Shown: positions 47,642 through 56,962 of the stretch, piece by piece
How the letters are laid out: each line of letters opens with the position of its first letter
How positions within the stretch are numbered: position 1 is the first letter of the stretch
Assembly (NCBI RefSeq): GCF_009909145.1
Contig: NZ_JAAAPJ010000005.1
Coordinates: forward strand, 62,001 to 126,000
From: Corallococcus silvisoli
Lineage (GTDB): Bacteria; Myxococcota; Myxococcia; Myxococcales; Myxococcaceae
Direction of reading: 5' to 3'
Length of the DNA stretch: 64,000 nucleotides
The notes under the pieces: generated by a model
Told to the model about the DNA's origin: nothing
Databases searched by the model: none
What the model saw: only the letters and a program-made list of their open reading frames with translations
Translations under genes and position numbers: made by a program

Positions 47642-48888
47642 TGGCCACCCGGCGCATCATCACCCTGCCCCCCACCCTCACCGGCGCGGAGGCCGTGGCC
47701 TTCGCCCGCGACGGGCTGCGCCGGGGCGCGGACGTCATCGAGGCGCGGACCGACCTGCACGCGCCCGGCGACATCGACGCGGAGGCGCTCGCCCGCGTGA
47801 TGCCCCTGCTGGTCTCCGAGCGTGGCAAGCCCCTGCCCGCCGCATGGATCCAGGCCGCGTGGCGCGTGGACCGCGACGTGGAGCGCGCGCAGGACATGGA
47901 CGCGCCGCCGGGCAGGCTGCTCGCGTCGCACCACGCGGAGGGGCCGCTCCCGACGGAGGAGGCGCTGCGGCGCTGGTCCCGCCCGATTCCGGCGGACGCG
48001 TTGGTGAAGCACGTGGAGCCCATGGACGGGCCGGCGCACCTGGACGTGCTGCTGGAGACGCAGCGCCAGCTGGCACGGCGCTTCGGCGCGGAGCGCGTCA
48101 CCGTGCTGGGCATGGGGCCCACGGCCATCCCGGCGCGCGCGGTGCTGTCCCGCCACAACGGCCTGGAGTACGTGGCCATGGGCGGCCCGTGGACGGCGGC
48201 GCCGGGCCAGCGTCTGCTGGACGACGTGGTGCGTGAGCACCGCAAGGCGAAGGACGCCCAGGCCCCCCGCCTGGGCATCCTGGGCACGTCCATCGCCCAC
48301 TCGCGCTCGCCGCGGATCCACCGTCAGCCGTTCGACCGCATCGACCTCGCGGAGGACGCGCCGGTGGAGGCGGTGGTGGACGCGCTGCTGCCCCACTACG
48401 CGGGCTTCGCCGTCACCAGCCCGTTCAAGATGCGGCTCGCGCGGCACACCGGCGCGGCGCTGGAGGCCATCAACACCCTGGTGCGCCGGGGCTCGCGGTG
48501 GGAGGCCTTCAATACCGACACCGAGGGGGCCCGCGCGGTGCTCCAGCGCCTGGGCTCCCGGGACGTGTCGGTGCTGGGGGATGGCGGCTCCACGCAGGCG
48601 CTGCGGCTGGTGGCCGCCGAGGAGGGGCTCGCCCTGCGCGTCGTGCGCCGGGCCGAGGTCCAGGCCCCCCTCACCGGGGACCAGGTGTGGACATGGCCGG
48701 ACCGGGTGGCACCCCCTGAAAACCTGCGATTCCAGGGGGCACGCGTGGCGGTGATCGCATACGGTGCGCCCGGCCGGCGCGTCGCCGCGGAGATCGTTCG
48801 CCGCGGGGGCACCCCTCTCCTGCTCGGTGCGGCGTGGTTCGTCGCCCAGGCCCGGCGGCAGCGACAACTCTGGGAAACGGCGACATGA
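47641..48888 (+). CDS. aroDE: Bifunctional 3-dehydroquinate dehydratase (type I)/shikimate dehydrogenase
   Basis: 415 residues. N-terminal AroD-type barrel (1-215): DVIEARTDLH, catalytic His in LLASHHAEGP, Schiff-base Lys in LVKHVEPMD, and LGMGPTAIPARAVLSR. C-terminal AroE (about 235-415): LGILGTSIAHSRSPRIHR, substrate TSPFK with the catalytic Lys, EAINTLVRRG and FNTDTEGA. The AroE NADP-binding half is short: LGDGGSTQALRLV replaces the usual GAGGAARA. Start overlaps the aroK stop by 1 nt (TGATG). Architecture is that of plant-type DHQ-SDH but bacterial in sequence. Confidence 0.87.
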   Translation: MATRRIITLPPTLTGAEAVAFARDGLRRGADVIEARTDLHAPGDIDAEALARVMPLLVSERGKPLPAAWIQAAWRVDRDVERAQDMDAPPGRLLASHHAEGPLPTEEALRRWSRPIPADALVKHVEPMDGPAHLDVLLETQRQLARRFGAERVTVLGMGPTAIPARAVLSRHNGLEYVAMGGPWTAAPGQRLLDDVVREHRKAKDAQAPRLGILGTSIAHSRSPRIHRQPFDRIDLAEDAPVEAVVDALLPHYAGFAVTSPFKMRLARHTGAALEAINTLVRRGSRWEAFNTDTEGARAVLQRLGSRDVSVLGDGGSTQALRLVAAEEGLALRVVRRAEVQAPLTGDQVWTWPDRVAPPENLRFQGARVAVIAYGAPGRRVAAEIVRRGGTPLLLGAAWFVAQARRQRQLWETAT

Positions 48889-49904
48889 ATACTTTTGGCA
48901 CCCTCTTCCGGCTGACGACCTTTGGCGAGAGCCACGGCCCCGCGCTGGGGTCCGTCATCGACGGCTGCCCCGCGGGCGTTCCGCTCACGCGGGACATGCT
49001 CCAGGCGGCGCTGGACCGCCGGCGGCCCGGACAGTCCGCCCTGGTGACGGCGCGCAACGAGCCGGACACCGTCGAGATCCTCTCCGGCGTCTTCCAGGAC
49101 AAGACGCTGGGCACGCCCATCGCGGCCATCGTGCGCAACACGAACCAGCGCTCACAGGACTACAACCAGTTGCAGACGGTGGACCGGCCCGGCCACGCCG
49201 ACGCCGTGTGGCGCGAGCGCTACAAGCACCGCGACCACCGGGGTGGCGGGCGCACCAGCGGACGCGAGACGCTCTGCCGCGTCATCGGCGGCACCATCGC
49301 GGAGGCGTACCTGGCGCGCGACCTGCCCACGCTGAGCACCGTCGCCTACGTGTCCCAGGTCGGAGAGCTGGTGGCCTCCGTGCCGCCGCCGGGCCTCACC
49401 CGCGCGCTCGTGGACGCGCACGCCACGCGCTGCCCGGACCCCGCGGTGCGCGATGAGATGTCCCGGCGGATCCTCGCCGCGAAGGAGGCGGGCGACAGCC
49501 TGGGCGGCGCCATCGACGTGCGCGTGGAGGGCCTGCCCGTGGGCCTGGGCGAGCCCATCTTCGGCAAGCTCAAGGCGCTCATCGCGCAGGCGCTGGGCAG
49601 CATCGGCGCCGTCACCGGTGTCGTCTGGGGCCCGCCGGATCTGCTCCAGCGCATCGGCCAGCCCGGCAGCGCGTTCCACGCCGTGAAGGACGCGTACGGC
49701 GGCATCCAGGGCGGGCTCGCCAACGGGGAGCCCATGCAGGTGCGCGCCTTCTTCAAGCCCCCCGCGACGCTCGCGGATCACGCCAAGGGTGGCCGTCACG
49801 ACCCGTGCATCATGCCCCGCGCCGTGCCGGTGCTGGAGGCCATGGTGTCGCTCGTCATCGCCGACCTCGTCCAGCAACTCAACGCCCGCCCCCACTCCGC
49901 ATGA
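48885..49904 (+). CDS. aroC: Chorismate synthase
   Basis: 339 residues from ATG 48885, overlapping the aroDE stop (ATGA). FGESHGPALGSVIDGCPAG at the N-terminus, NTNQRSQDYN, RPGHADAVW and RDHRGGGRTSGRETL FMN/phosphate region, plus DPCIMPRAVPVLEAM at the C-terminus. Reduced-FMN-dependent last step to chorismate, the substrate of MenF. Confidence 0.97.
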   Translation: MNTFGTLFRLTTFGESHGPALGSVIDGCPAGVPLTRDMLQAALDRRRPGQSALVTARNEPDTVEILSGVFQDKTLGTPIAAIVRNTNQRSQDYNQLQTVDRPGHADAVWRERYKHRDHRGGGRTSGRETLCRVIGGTIAEAYLARDLPTLSTVAYVSQVGELVASVPPPGLTRALVDAHATRCPDPAVRDEMSRRILAAKEAGDSLGGAIDVRVEGLPVGLGEPIFGKLKALIAQALGSIGAVTGVVWGPPDLLQRIGQPGSAFHAVKDAYGGIQGGLANGEPMQVRAFFKPPATLADHAKGGRHDPCIMPRAVPVLEAMVSLVIADLVQQLNARPHSA

Positions 49905-50971
49905 GCCCGCTTCCTCCTGGTTCCTACCGCCCCCCGGCCGACCGCTGGGGCTCCTTCACCAAGCTCGCCTCCCGCCTGCCCGAGGGCAGCGTGGCCGTGG
50001 TGGACCGCACCGTCGCGCGCTTCCACCCGGGGCTCCTCCCCGCGCTGGAGGCTCGCAAGCCGCGCGCCATCATCCAGCTGGTCGGCGGCGAGCGCGCCAA
50101 GAGCCTGGCGTCCCTCCAGAAGGTGCTCGCGGGCGGCATCACCCTGCCCCGCTCCGGCACGCTCGTCGCGGTGGGCGGTGGCACCGTGGGCGACGTCGCC
50201 ACGGTGGCCGCGCACCTGCTCAAGCGCGGCGTGCGGCTGGTGCAGGTGCCCACCACGCTGCTGGCTGCTGTGGACAGCAGCCTGGGCGGCAAGGGCGCGG
50301 TGGACCTCACCGTGCGCGGCCGCGTGGTGAAGAACCCCGCCGGCGTCTTCCACTACGCGGACGAGACCTGGCTGTGCCCGGAGCTGTACGCCACGCTGTC
50401 CGACGCCCAGGTGCGCGAAGGCTCCATCGAGGCGTGGAAGATGGTCGCGTCCCTGGATGCCTCCCTCTTCAAGCGCTACGTGCGCACGGCGCCGTCGCTG
50501 GAGAAGCTGGTGAAGGACGCGCGGGGCCTGAAGGAGGGCGTCTGCGCGAAGGACCCCTACGAGCAGCAGGGCCTGCGCCGCGTGCTCAACTTCGGCCACA
50601 CCTTCGGCCACGTGCTGGAGAGCCTGTCGCGCTTCAAGCTGTCGCACGGCGACGCCGTGGGCCTGGGCATCCTCTGGGCCCTGGACGTGGGCCGCCACCT
50701 GGGGGTGACCCCGGAGCCCGTGGCGCATGAAGTGGAGCGCGCGCTGGCGCGAGGCCCGGGCGTGCTCGGCCGCGACCGCGCCGCGGAGCTGTCCCGCCGC
50801 GCCTCCCTGAAGGACGTGGCCGCGCTCCTGGACGCCGACAAGAAGGCCGGCGCGAACGGCGAGCTGCGCATGGTGCTGCTCTCCGCCGTGGGCACCGCTG
50901 AAGTCGTGGATGTGATGCCGAAGACGTGGCGGGCCCTGTGGCCCGCCTGGACCCGGGGAGCCCGCCCTTGA
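49901..50971 (+). CDS. aroB: 3-Dehydroquinate synthase
   Basis: 356 residues from ATG 49901, overlapping the aroC stop (ATGA). NAD-binding VAVGGGTVGDVATVAA, PTTLLAAVDSSLGGKGAVD, metal-binding EGSIEAWKM region and NFGHTFGHVLES (His ligands). Full length with an intact active site. Confidence 0.96.
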   Translation: MSPLPPGSYRPPADRWGSFTKLASRLPEGSVAVVDRTVARFHPGLLPALEARKPRAIIQLVGGERAKSLASLQKVLAGGITLPRSGTLVAVGGGTVGDVATVAAHLLKRGVRLVQVPTTLLAAVDSSLGGKGAVDLTVRGRVVKNPAGVFHYADETWLCPELYATLSDAQVREGSIEAWKMVASLDASLFKRYVRTAPSLEKLVKDARGLKEGVCAKDPYEQQGLRRVLNFGHTFGHVLESLSRFKLSHGDAVGLGILWALDVGRHLGVTPEPVAHEVERALARGPGVLGRDRAAELSRRASLKDVAALLDADKKAGANGELRMVLLSAVGTAEVVDVMPKTWRALWPAWTRGARP

Positions 50972-52263
50972 GCCATGCCTCGCCGAACCGCCTCACCGTC
51001 GACCCGAGCGCCCTGAGCGCCTCACCGCTCACCCCGCCCGTGTCGAAGTCGGACGCCCAGCGAGCCCTGGTGTTGGGACACCTCACGGGCGCCTGGCCGC
51101 TGCCGTCGGTGCAGGCGGAGTCGGACGAGGACCTCCCCGCGGACGTGCGCGTGCTGCGCCGGGGCGTGGAGGCCTTGCGCCTCCCCCCGGGCCCCGTGCG
51201 CGACGTGGACTGCGCGGACGGGGGCGCCCCCTTCCGCATCCTGGTGACCCAGGCCGCGGTGACGCCCGGGGCGCGCGTGCGCTTCACCGGCACGCCCCGC
51301 CTGGGTGAGCGGCCCCACGGCCCGCTCTTCGCGTCGCTGAAGCAGGCCCTGGGCTCCTCCGGCCTGACCCTCGCCGAAGGCACCCCGTGGCCCGTGGAGC
51401 TGCACGCGCCCCGGGACACGTCACAGGCGGCGCCGGTGTTCCGGGTGCCGGGCGCGCAGAGCAGCCAGTACGCCTCCAGCCTGCTGCTGGGCTGCGCGGA
51501 GCGCTCCCTCCGCGAGAAGCGCGCGTGGAGCGTGGAGATCGAAGGCACGCTCACCAGCGCCGGCTACATGGACCTCACGGTGGCGTGGCTGCGGCGCTTC
51601 GGCTTCACCGTGGAGCAGTCCGAGGGCCGCTACGCCGTCACGGCCTATCAGCCGCCCGAATCCGTCCCATCACTGCCGGGCGATTGGTCGTCCCTGGGGT
51701 ACCTGGTGCTGATCGCCTGGCGCACGGGTGGCACGGTGGAGCGAGCGGAGCCCCAGAGCGCGCACCCGGACCAGGCGATCCTCCGGCTGGCCGCCGAAGT
51801 GGGCCTGAAGCGGGTCCCCGCGGGGGCGCCGAACACCTGGCGCTTCGAGGGCGACGCGACGGGCGAGCTGCGCGCGTCCGGCAAGGAGTGCCCCGACCTG
51901 CTGCCCACGCTGGCGGCGCTCGCGTGCGTGCTGCCCCGGCCCACCACGCTGAGCGACGTGGGCATCCTGCGGGTCAAGGAGAGCGACCGGCTGGAGGGCA
52001 TCCGCGCGCTGGTGACGGCCTACGGCGGCACGGCGGAGCTGTCCTCGGGGCCGGAGGGCGAGACCCTGCGCATCATCCCCCCGGCGTCGAAGCCCGCGCG
52101 CTTCGCGATGGACAGCCGGGGTGACCACCGGCTGGCGATGTCAGCGGCCACCCTATGTGTGCTGTCCGGGGTGCCTCTGGATCTGACGGGGCCGGAGTGC
52201 GTGGAGAAGAGCTTCCCCGGTTTCTGGCGGCAGCTGGCGCGCTCCGGAATTCGTTATTCCTGA
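50968..52263 (+). CDS. aroA: 3-Phosphoshikimate 1-carboxyvinyltransferase (EPSP synthase)
   Basis: 431 residues. TTG at 50968 is chosen as start because it gives the same 4-nt overlap (TTGA) seen elsewhere in the operon. Phosphate/PEP site PVSKSDAQRALVLGHL; the usual NAGTxxR loop reads DGGAPFRIL; RVKESDRLEG, MDSRGDHRLAMSAA and EKSFPGFW close the site. The DGGAPFR variant departs from class I and II NAGTA/NSGT forms. Last gene of the operon. Confidence 0.92.
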   Translation: MSHASPNRLTVDPSALSASPLTPPVSKSDAQRALVLGHLTGAWPLPSVQAESDEDLPADVRVLRRGVEALRLPPGPVRDVDCADGGAPFRILVTQAAVTPGARVRFTGTPRLGERPHGPLFASLKQALGSSGLTLAEGTPWPVELHAPRDTSQAAPVFRVPGAQSSQYASSLLLGCAERSLREKRAWSVEIEGTLTSAGYMDLTVAWLRRFGFTVEQSEGRYAVTAYQPPESVPSLPGDWSSLGYLVLIAWRTGGTVERAEPQSAHPDQAILRLAAEVGLKRVPAGAPNTWRFEGDATGELRASGKECPDLLPTLAALACVLPRPTTLSDVGILRVKESDRLEGIRALVTAYGGTAELSSGPEGETLRIIPPASKPARFAMDSRGDHRLAMSAATLCVLSGVPLDLTGPECVEKSFPGFWRQLARSGIRYS

Positions 52264-52350
52264 GCGCGGTGAACGCAACCGAAACTTTACCTCTCGGACT
52301 TATCGTTCTTTTTTGTTGAAAGCGTCCGCCGCCCTGTGAAATCTCCGCCC

Positions 52351-53655
52351 ATGCCCAAGGACACGCTGACAGTCACCGACAATCGGACCGGGAAGACGTA
52401 CGAGATCCCGATCGAGAATGGCTGTATCCGGACCCCCGACCTGCGCCAGATCAAGACCGGCAGCGATGACTTCGGTCTGATGGGTTACGACCCGGCGTTC
52501 CTGAACACGGCGAACTGCAAGAGCGCCATCACGTTCATCGACGGCGACAAGGGCATCCTGGAGTACCGCGGCTACCCCATCGAGCAGCTCGCGGAGAAGT
52601 CCACCTTCCTGGAGGTGGCCTACCTGCTCCTGAAGGGTGAGCTGCCCACGCAGGCGGAGCTCGACAAGTTCACGTACAACGTGACGCACCACACGCTGGT
52701 GCATGAGAACATCAAGTCCTTCATGGACGGGTTCCGCTACGACGCGCACCCCATGTCCATGCTGGGCTCCACGGTCGCCGCGCTCTCCGGCTTCTACCCG
52801 GACGCGAAGAACATCCGCGACGAGCGCAGCCGTGAGATCCAGATCACCCGGCTCATCGCCAAGATGCCCACCATCGCCGCGTTCTCCTACCGGCACACGA
52901 TGGGCCTGCCGTACGTCTACCCGGACAACGACCTGTCCTACGTCGCCAACTTCCTGGCGATGATCAAGCGCATCGGCACCGCGACCTACAAGGTGCACCC
53001 CACGCTGGAGAAGGCGCTGGACGTGCTCTTCATCCTGCACGCGGATCACGAGCAGAACTGCTCGACCACGTCCGTGCGCACGGTGGGCTCGTCGCAGGTG
53101 GATCCGTACTCCGCGGTGGCCGCGGGCGTGGGCGCGCTCTACGGCCCGCTGCACGGCGGCGCCAACGAGGCCGTGCTGCGCATGCTCCGTGAGATCGGCA
53201 GCAAGTCGAACATCCCGGAGTTCATCAAGCAGGTGAAGGGCGGCGAGGGCGAGAAGAAGCTGATGGGCTTCGGCCACCGCGTCTACAAGTCCTACGACCC
53301 GCGCGCCAAGGTCATCAAGCGCGTGGCGGACGAGGTCTTCGAGGTGACGGGCAAGAACCCGCTGCTGGAGATCGCGCTCGAACTGGAGCGCATCGCCCTC
53401 GAGGACGAGTACTTCGTGAAGCGGAAGCTGTACCCCAACGTCGACTTCTACTCGGGCCTCATCTACGAGGCGATGGGCTTCCAGGCGGAGATGTTCCCCG
53501 TGCTGTTCGCCATCCCCCGCACGGTGGGCTGGTGCGCGCAGTGGGAGGAGATGGTGAAGGACAACGAGCAGAAGATCGCCCGTCCCCGCCAGGTCTACAC
53601 GGGCTCCGGCCGCCGCGATTACATCGCGCGCGACAAGCGCACGGGCCAGAAGTAG
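52351..53655 (+). CDS. gltA: Citrate synthase (type II)
   Basis: 434 residues from ATG 52351 (MPKDTLTVTDN). Catalytic His in GPLHGGANE, GFGHRVYKSYDPRA and the Asp in NVDFYSG are intact, and the N-terminal domain extends as in NADH-regulated type II enzymes. Separated from aroA by 87 AT-richer bases with a TTTTTTGTT run, where its promoter probably lies. Entry enzyme of the TCA cycle whose other members are at 21-29 kb. Confidence 0.97.
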   Translation: MPKDTLTVTDNRTGKTYEIPIENGCIRTPDLRQIKTGSDDFGLMGYDPAFLNTANCKSAITFIDGDKGILEYRGYPIEQLAEKSTFLEVAYLLLKGELPTQAELDKFTYNVTHHTLVHENIKSFMDGFRYDAHPMSMLGSTVAALSGFYPDAKNIRDERSREIQITRLIAKMPTIAAFSYRHTMGLPYVYPDNDLSYVANFLAMIKRIGTATYKVHPTLEKALDVLFILHADHEQNCSTTSVRTVGSSQVDPYSAVAAGVGALYGPLHGGANEAVLRMLREIGSKSNIPEFIKQVKGGEGEKKLMGFGHRVYKSYDPRAKVIKRVADEVFEVTGKNPLLEIALELERIALEDEYFVKRKLYPNVDFYSGLIYEAMGFQAEMFPVLFAIPRTVGWCAQWEEMVKDNEQKIARPRQVYTGSGRRDYIARDKRTGQK

Positions 53656-53685
53656 CCCGCGCCTGAACACGCGCTGAAGCACGGG

Positions 53686-53723
53686 AGGGGCGACGGACTC
53701 ACGACGAGTCCCTCGCCCCTTTC
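53686..53723 (+). terminator. Terminator after gltA
   Basis: Fifteen-bp stem with one mismatch (53686-53700 with 53706-53720, loop ACGAC) followed by a short TT tract, between convergent gltA and fadD. Probably works in both directions. Confidence 0.7.
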
Positions 53724-53745
53724 GCATGTCCAGGCAGGCACCGCG

Positions 53746-55563
53746 CTAGTCGTGGGCGACGGCGCCCCCGGGCTCGGCGTAGAGCGCGTCGATGGCGGCC
53801 GCGTACTTCTGCTCCACCACCTTGCGCCGCACCTTCATGCTGGGCGTGAGCTCCCCGCCTTCGATGGTGAACTCCCCAGGCAGCACGCGGAAGCGCTTGA
53901 TGCCCTCGAAGCGCGACAGCTTCGGGTTCACCTCCCGCTCGATGGCCTCCTGCAGGTGCTGGTGGAGCCGCGGATCCATGGCCAGCGCGGCCGCGTCCTC
54001 CGGCAAGCCCCGCTCGCGCGCGAACCGGCGCACCCGGTCCGGCTCCAGCGTCACCAGCGCCACCAGGTAGTTGCGCCGGTCGCCCACCACCAGGGCGTGG
54101 CCCACGGGGGACACGCCCTTGAGCAGCTCCTCGATGTTCGCGGGCGACGTCTTCTTGCCGCCGGAGGTGACGATGATCTCCTTCTTGCGCCCGGTGATGC
54201 GCAGGAAGCCCTCCGCGTCCAGCTCCCCCACGTCCCCCGAGTGCAGCCACCCGTCCTCCAGCAGCTCCTGCGTGGCCTCCGGGTTGCGGTGGTAGCCCAG
54301 GCACACGTTGCCGCCCTTCACGAGGATCTCCCCGTCCTCCGCGATGCGCACCTCCACGCCCAGCATGGGGCGGCCCACCGTGCCGTGGCGGGCACACTCA
54401 GGGGTGCTCACCGTGGCGGGGCCCGACAGCTCCGTCATGCCCCACGCCTCCAGGAGGACGACGTCGATGGAGGCGAAGAAGTCCAGCACCTCCCGCCCGA
54501 TGGGCGCCGCGGACGTGGAGTAGAGCCGCGCCTTGTCCAGGCCGATGCGGGCCTTCAGCGGCGCGAAGACGAGCCGCTGGGCCAGGGCGTACTTGGCCTC
54601 CAGGAAGGACGGCACGCGCTCCTGGCTCAAGGCGCGCGTGTTGCGCTCCAACGCCGTCGCCCGGGCCCACTCCACCAGCCGGCGCTTCAGCGGCGGCTGC
54701 GCGGCCAGGCCCTCCTCCGCCTTCGACTTGAACTTCTCCCAGACGCGCGGCACCGCGAAGAAGATGGTGGGGCGCACCTGCTGGAGGTTCTTGCCCAGCG
54801 CGTCCATCGAGTCCGCGAAGTACACCTGCATCCCCTCCATCAGGGGGCTGTGCAGGGAGACAATCTGCTCGGCGATATGCGACAGCGGCAGGTAGGACAC
54901 GAGCCGCTCGTCCTCCAGGTCCCGGTACCCCAGCGTGTCGATGAGCTGCTTCGCCGTCCACGCGAGGTTGTGGTGGCTGAGCGCCACCCCCTTGGGCTGA
55001 CCGGTGGTGCCGGACGTGTAGATGAGCGTGGCCAGCCCGTCCGGGTGGAGCGCGTGGACGCTGTCCCAGTAGGGGGCCTCGTCCGCCTTCGCGCCGTCCG
55101 CCAGCACGTCCGCGTAGCGCAGGACGCCTTCGGGCAGGGGGGTGGGCGCGTCCACGACGATGAGGTATTTCAGCGCGGGCAGCCGCTTCTGGAGCTCCAG
55201 CCCGGTGGCCAGGTGCTTCGCGTTCTCCACCAGGAGGAAGCGCGCCTCGCAGTGCCCCAGGATGTAGACGAGCTGCTCCAGGCTGCTGGTGGTGTAGAGC
55301 CCCACCGGCACGCCTCCCAGGGCCATGGCCCCCAGGTCGGCCACGTGCCATGCCTCGCGGTTGAAGCTGAGGATGCCCAGCGGGTCCCCCTCCCGGAACC
55401 CCCGCGCGTGCAGCCCCAGGGCGAAGCGCTTGACGCGCTGGGCATAGTCGAACCACGAGGTGGGCACATAGGCGCCGCCGTGGTGGGACCAGAGCGCCGG
55501 GCGGTGTTCCATCCGCGCGGCCTGGTCATGGAGCGCATGCAACATCGTCTTGGGCAGGTCCAT
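53746..55563 (-). CDS. Long-chain acyl-CoA synthetase
   Basis: 605 residues of the ANL family, FAA/FadD15-like. LIYTSGTTGQPKGVALSH, SYLPLSHIAEQ, LLEAWGMTELSGPA, GWLHSGDVGELD and the ITGRKKEIIVTSGGKKTSPANIE hinge are intact. Length and the insertion between the A3 and A5 regions fit eukaryote-like long-chain acyl-CoA ligases common in myxobacteria. Activates fatty acids for degradation or phospholipid synthesis. Confidence 0.9.
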   Translation of the reverse strand: MDLPKTMLHALHDQAARMEHRPALWSHHGGAYVPTSWFDYAQRVKRFALGLHARGFREGDPLGILSFNREAWHVADLGAMALGGVPVGLYTTSSLEQLVYILGHCEARFLLVENAKHLATGLELQKRLPALKYLIVVDAPTPLPEGVLRYADVLADGAKADEAPYWDSVHALHPDGLATLIYTSGTTGQPKGVALSHHNLAWTAKQLIDTLGYRDLEDERLVSYLPLSHIAEQIVSLHSPLMEGMQVYFADSMDALGKNLQQVRPTIFFAVPRVWEKFKSKAEEGLAAQPPLKRRLVEWARATALERNTRALSQERVPSFLEAKYALAQRLVFAPLKARIGLDKARLYSTSAAPIGREVLDFFASIDVVLLEAWGMTELSGPATVSTPECARHGTVGRPMLGVEVRIAEDGEILVKGGNVCLGYHRNPEATQELLEDGWLHSGDVGELDAEGFLRITGRKKEIIVTSGGKKTSPANIEELLKGVSPVGHALVVGDRRNYLVALVTLEPDRVRRFARERGLPEDAAALAMDPRLHQHLQEAIEREVNPKLSRFEGIKRFRVLPGEFTIEGGELTPSMKVRRKVVEQKYAAAIDALYAEPGGAVAHD

Positions 55564-55618
55564 CCGGGGGAACGTAGTGGAAGCGCACGGGCCGTTCCAT
55601 GTCCCCCCGTCTCTGCCG

Positions 55619-55648
55619 TTGACAGCATGTTCACCGGCTTTGTATGCC
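55619..55648 (+). promoter_or_regulatory. Promoter of the zinc-ribbon acidic protein gene
   Basis: Perfect TTGACA (55619-55624), 18-bp spacer and TATGCC (55643-55648). Initiation at about 55655 would leave only ~5 nt before the ATG at 55659, and no ribosome-binding site exists, so the mRNA may be leaderless. Confidence 0.6.
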
Positions 55649-55658
55649 GCGCCCGACC

Positions 55659-56015
55659 ATGAGCATCGACTTCACCTGTCAGAAGTGCGAGGCCAGCTTC
55701 GAGTTGGAAGCCCAGGACCTCATCGAGGGGACGGAAAAGATTGTCTGTCCCCACTGCGACGCGAAGGCGCCCGCCAACCTCTCGGAGGACTTCGTCGCCG
55801 CGCTCACGGAGATGCGCGCGCAGATCGCCACCTTGAGCAAGAAGTTCGCGGTGACGATGACGCTCGAGGCCGAGGAGCTGGAGGACGAGCTCGACGACGA
55901 AGAGGAGGACGAGGAGGAGTCCGAGGACGACGACCTCGACGAGGACGACGACGACGAGGAGTCCGAGGACGACGAGGACTACGACGACGAGGAAGAGACC
56001 GAAGAGGACCGGTAG
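55659..56015 (+). CDS. Zinc-ribbon protein with extreme acidic C-terminal tail
   Basis: 118 residues. Four cysteines in CxxC...CxxC (C7, C10, C30, C33) form a zinc ribbon of the MJ0042/zf-ribbon type. A helical linker follows (about 45-75). The last ~45 residues are almost only Asp and Glu. The tail lacks any aromatic motif beyond DYDD. Charge suggests interaction with basic proteins or nucleic-acid mimicry. No family name beyond zinc ribbon. Divergent from fadD. Confidence 0.75.
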   Translation: MSIDFTCQKCEASFELEAQDLIEGTEKIVCPHCDAKAPANLSEDFVAALTEMRAQIATLSKKFAVTMTLEAEELEDELDDEEEDEEESEDDDLDEDDDDEESEDDEDYDDEEETEEDR

Positions 56016-56142
56016 GCCTCCCTCGTTTTCTTCCCGCCTGCCTGGCTGCCCTCCAACCTGGAGGGCCAGGGCCCGGGGGCCGCTCGCGACAGCGGGAGTG
56101 CGGTGCCCTCCCGGTGAAGGGGGAGGTGCGTAGCTTAGGGAT

Positions 56143-56934
56143 GTGAAAACGTCCAACCGCGCCAACTTCTTCGTCGCTCCGTTCACGGCCGTGGTGCTGG
56201 CGCTGGGGGGGACGTTGTTCCTTCCCGCGTTTGGGATCCCCGGCGCCATCGCCGCCTCCGGACAGGCGGAAGGGAAGGACAAGCCCTGTCGCACCGAGAA
56301 GGGGACGGACCCCAAGGCCTGCTCGGAGCTGGTGGAGCTGGAGGTGAAGGACGTGGTGCCCTTGATGGAGGCACAGACGCACGCCGTCGTGCTGAGCACC
56401 AAGGACGGGGAGACGGTGCTGCCCCTCTTCGTGGATGAGGGCGCCGCGGTCTCCATCGCCTTCCGGCTCGCGGAGCGCCCACCGCCCCAGCCCCTGGCGC
56501 AGGACCTGCTGGACGACGTGGTGTCGAAGCTGGGCGGCAAGGTGACGGAGGTCCGCATCGACGACCTGCGCGACAACGTCTACTCCGGCCGCGTCTTCCT
56601 GCAGCAGGGCAAGAAGGAGCTGGCGCTGGACGCCCGGCCCTCGGACTCCATCGCCATGGCCATGCACAGCAACGCGCGCATCCGCGTGACGCGCAAGGTG
56701 CTGGCGCTGGCGGGCATCACCCGCGCGGAGATTGAAGCCCTCCAGAAGCAGCAGGGCATGGGCGTGGGTGGCAGCGGCCAGGGCGGTGAGGACATGGGTC
56801 CCCTGCCCCCGCCGCCGCCCATGGGCCCCAGCTCGGGCACCCCGCCGCACTCGGAGGACATCGGCATGGACCGCGCCCTGAAGGACCACCCTCCGGTGCT
56901 CCCCAGGGGCAAGGGCCAGGAAATCGACCTCTGA
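56143..56934 (+). CDS. Exported DUF151 (bifunctional nuclease-fold) protein
   Basis: 263 residues from GTG 56143. An N-terminal hydrophobic segment (about 5-38) looks like a signal peptide or anchor, ending near AAIAASGQAEG. The DUF151 core is at about 65-195 (VELEVKDVVPLMEAQTHAVVL, LPLFVDEGAA, RPSDSIAMAMHSNARIRV). The tail is Pro/Gly-rich and 60 residues long. DUF151 proteins are usually cytosolic; export here is unusual. The preceding GGGAGG at about 56120 is 17 nt away, so the exact start is uncertain. Confidence 0.82.
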   Translation: MKTSNRANFFVAPFTAVVLALGGTLFLPAFGIPGAIAASGQAEGKDKPCRTEKGTDPKACSELVELEVKDVVPLMEAQTHAVVLSTKDGETVLPLFVDEGAAVSIAFRLAERPPPQPLAQDLLDDVVSKLGGKVTEVRIDDLRDNVYSGRVFLQQGKKELALDARPSDSIAMAMHSNARIRVTRKVLALAGITRAEIEALQKQQGMGVGGSGQGGEDMGPLPPPPPMGPSSGTPPHSEDIGMDRALKDHPPVLPRGKGQEIDL

Positions 56935-56962
56935 GCGCCGTCGAACCCGGGCCCAGCCCGGA

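Noticed and set aside
55880..56012. GA-rich tract as a regulatory triplex or simple repeat
   Set aside because: It is the coding sequence of the Asp/Glu tail, in frame with the zinc-ribbon domain and ending in a proper stop.
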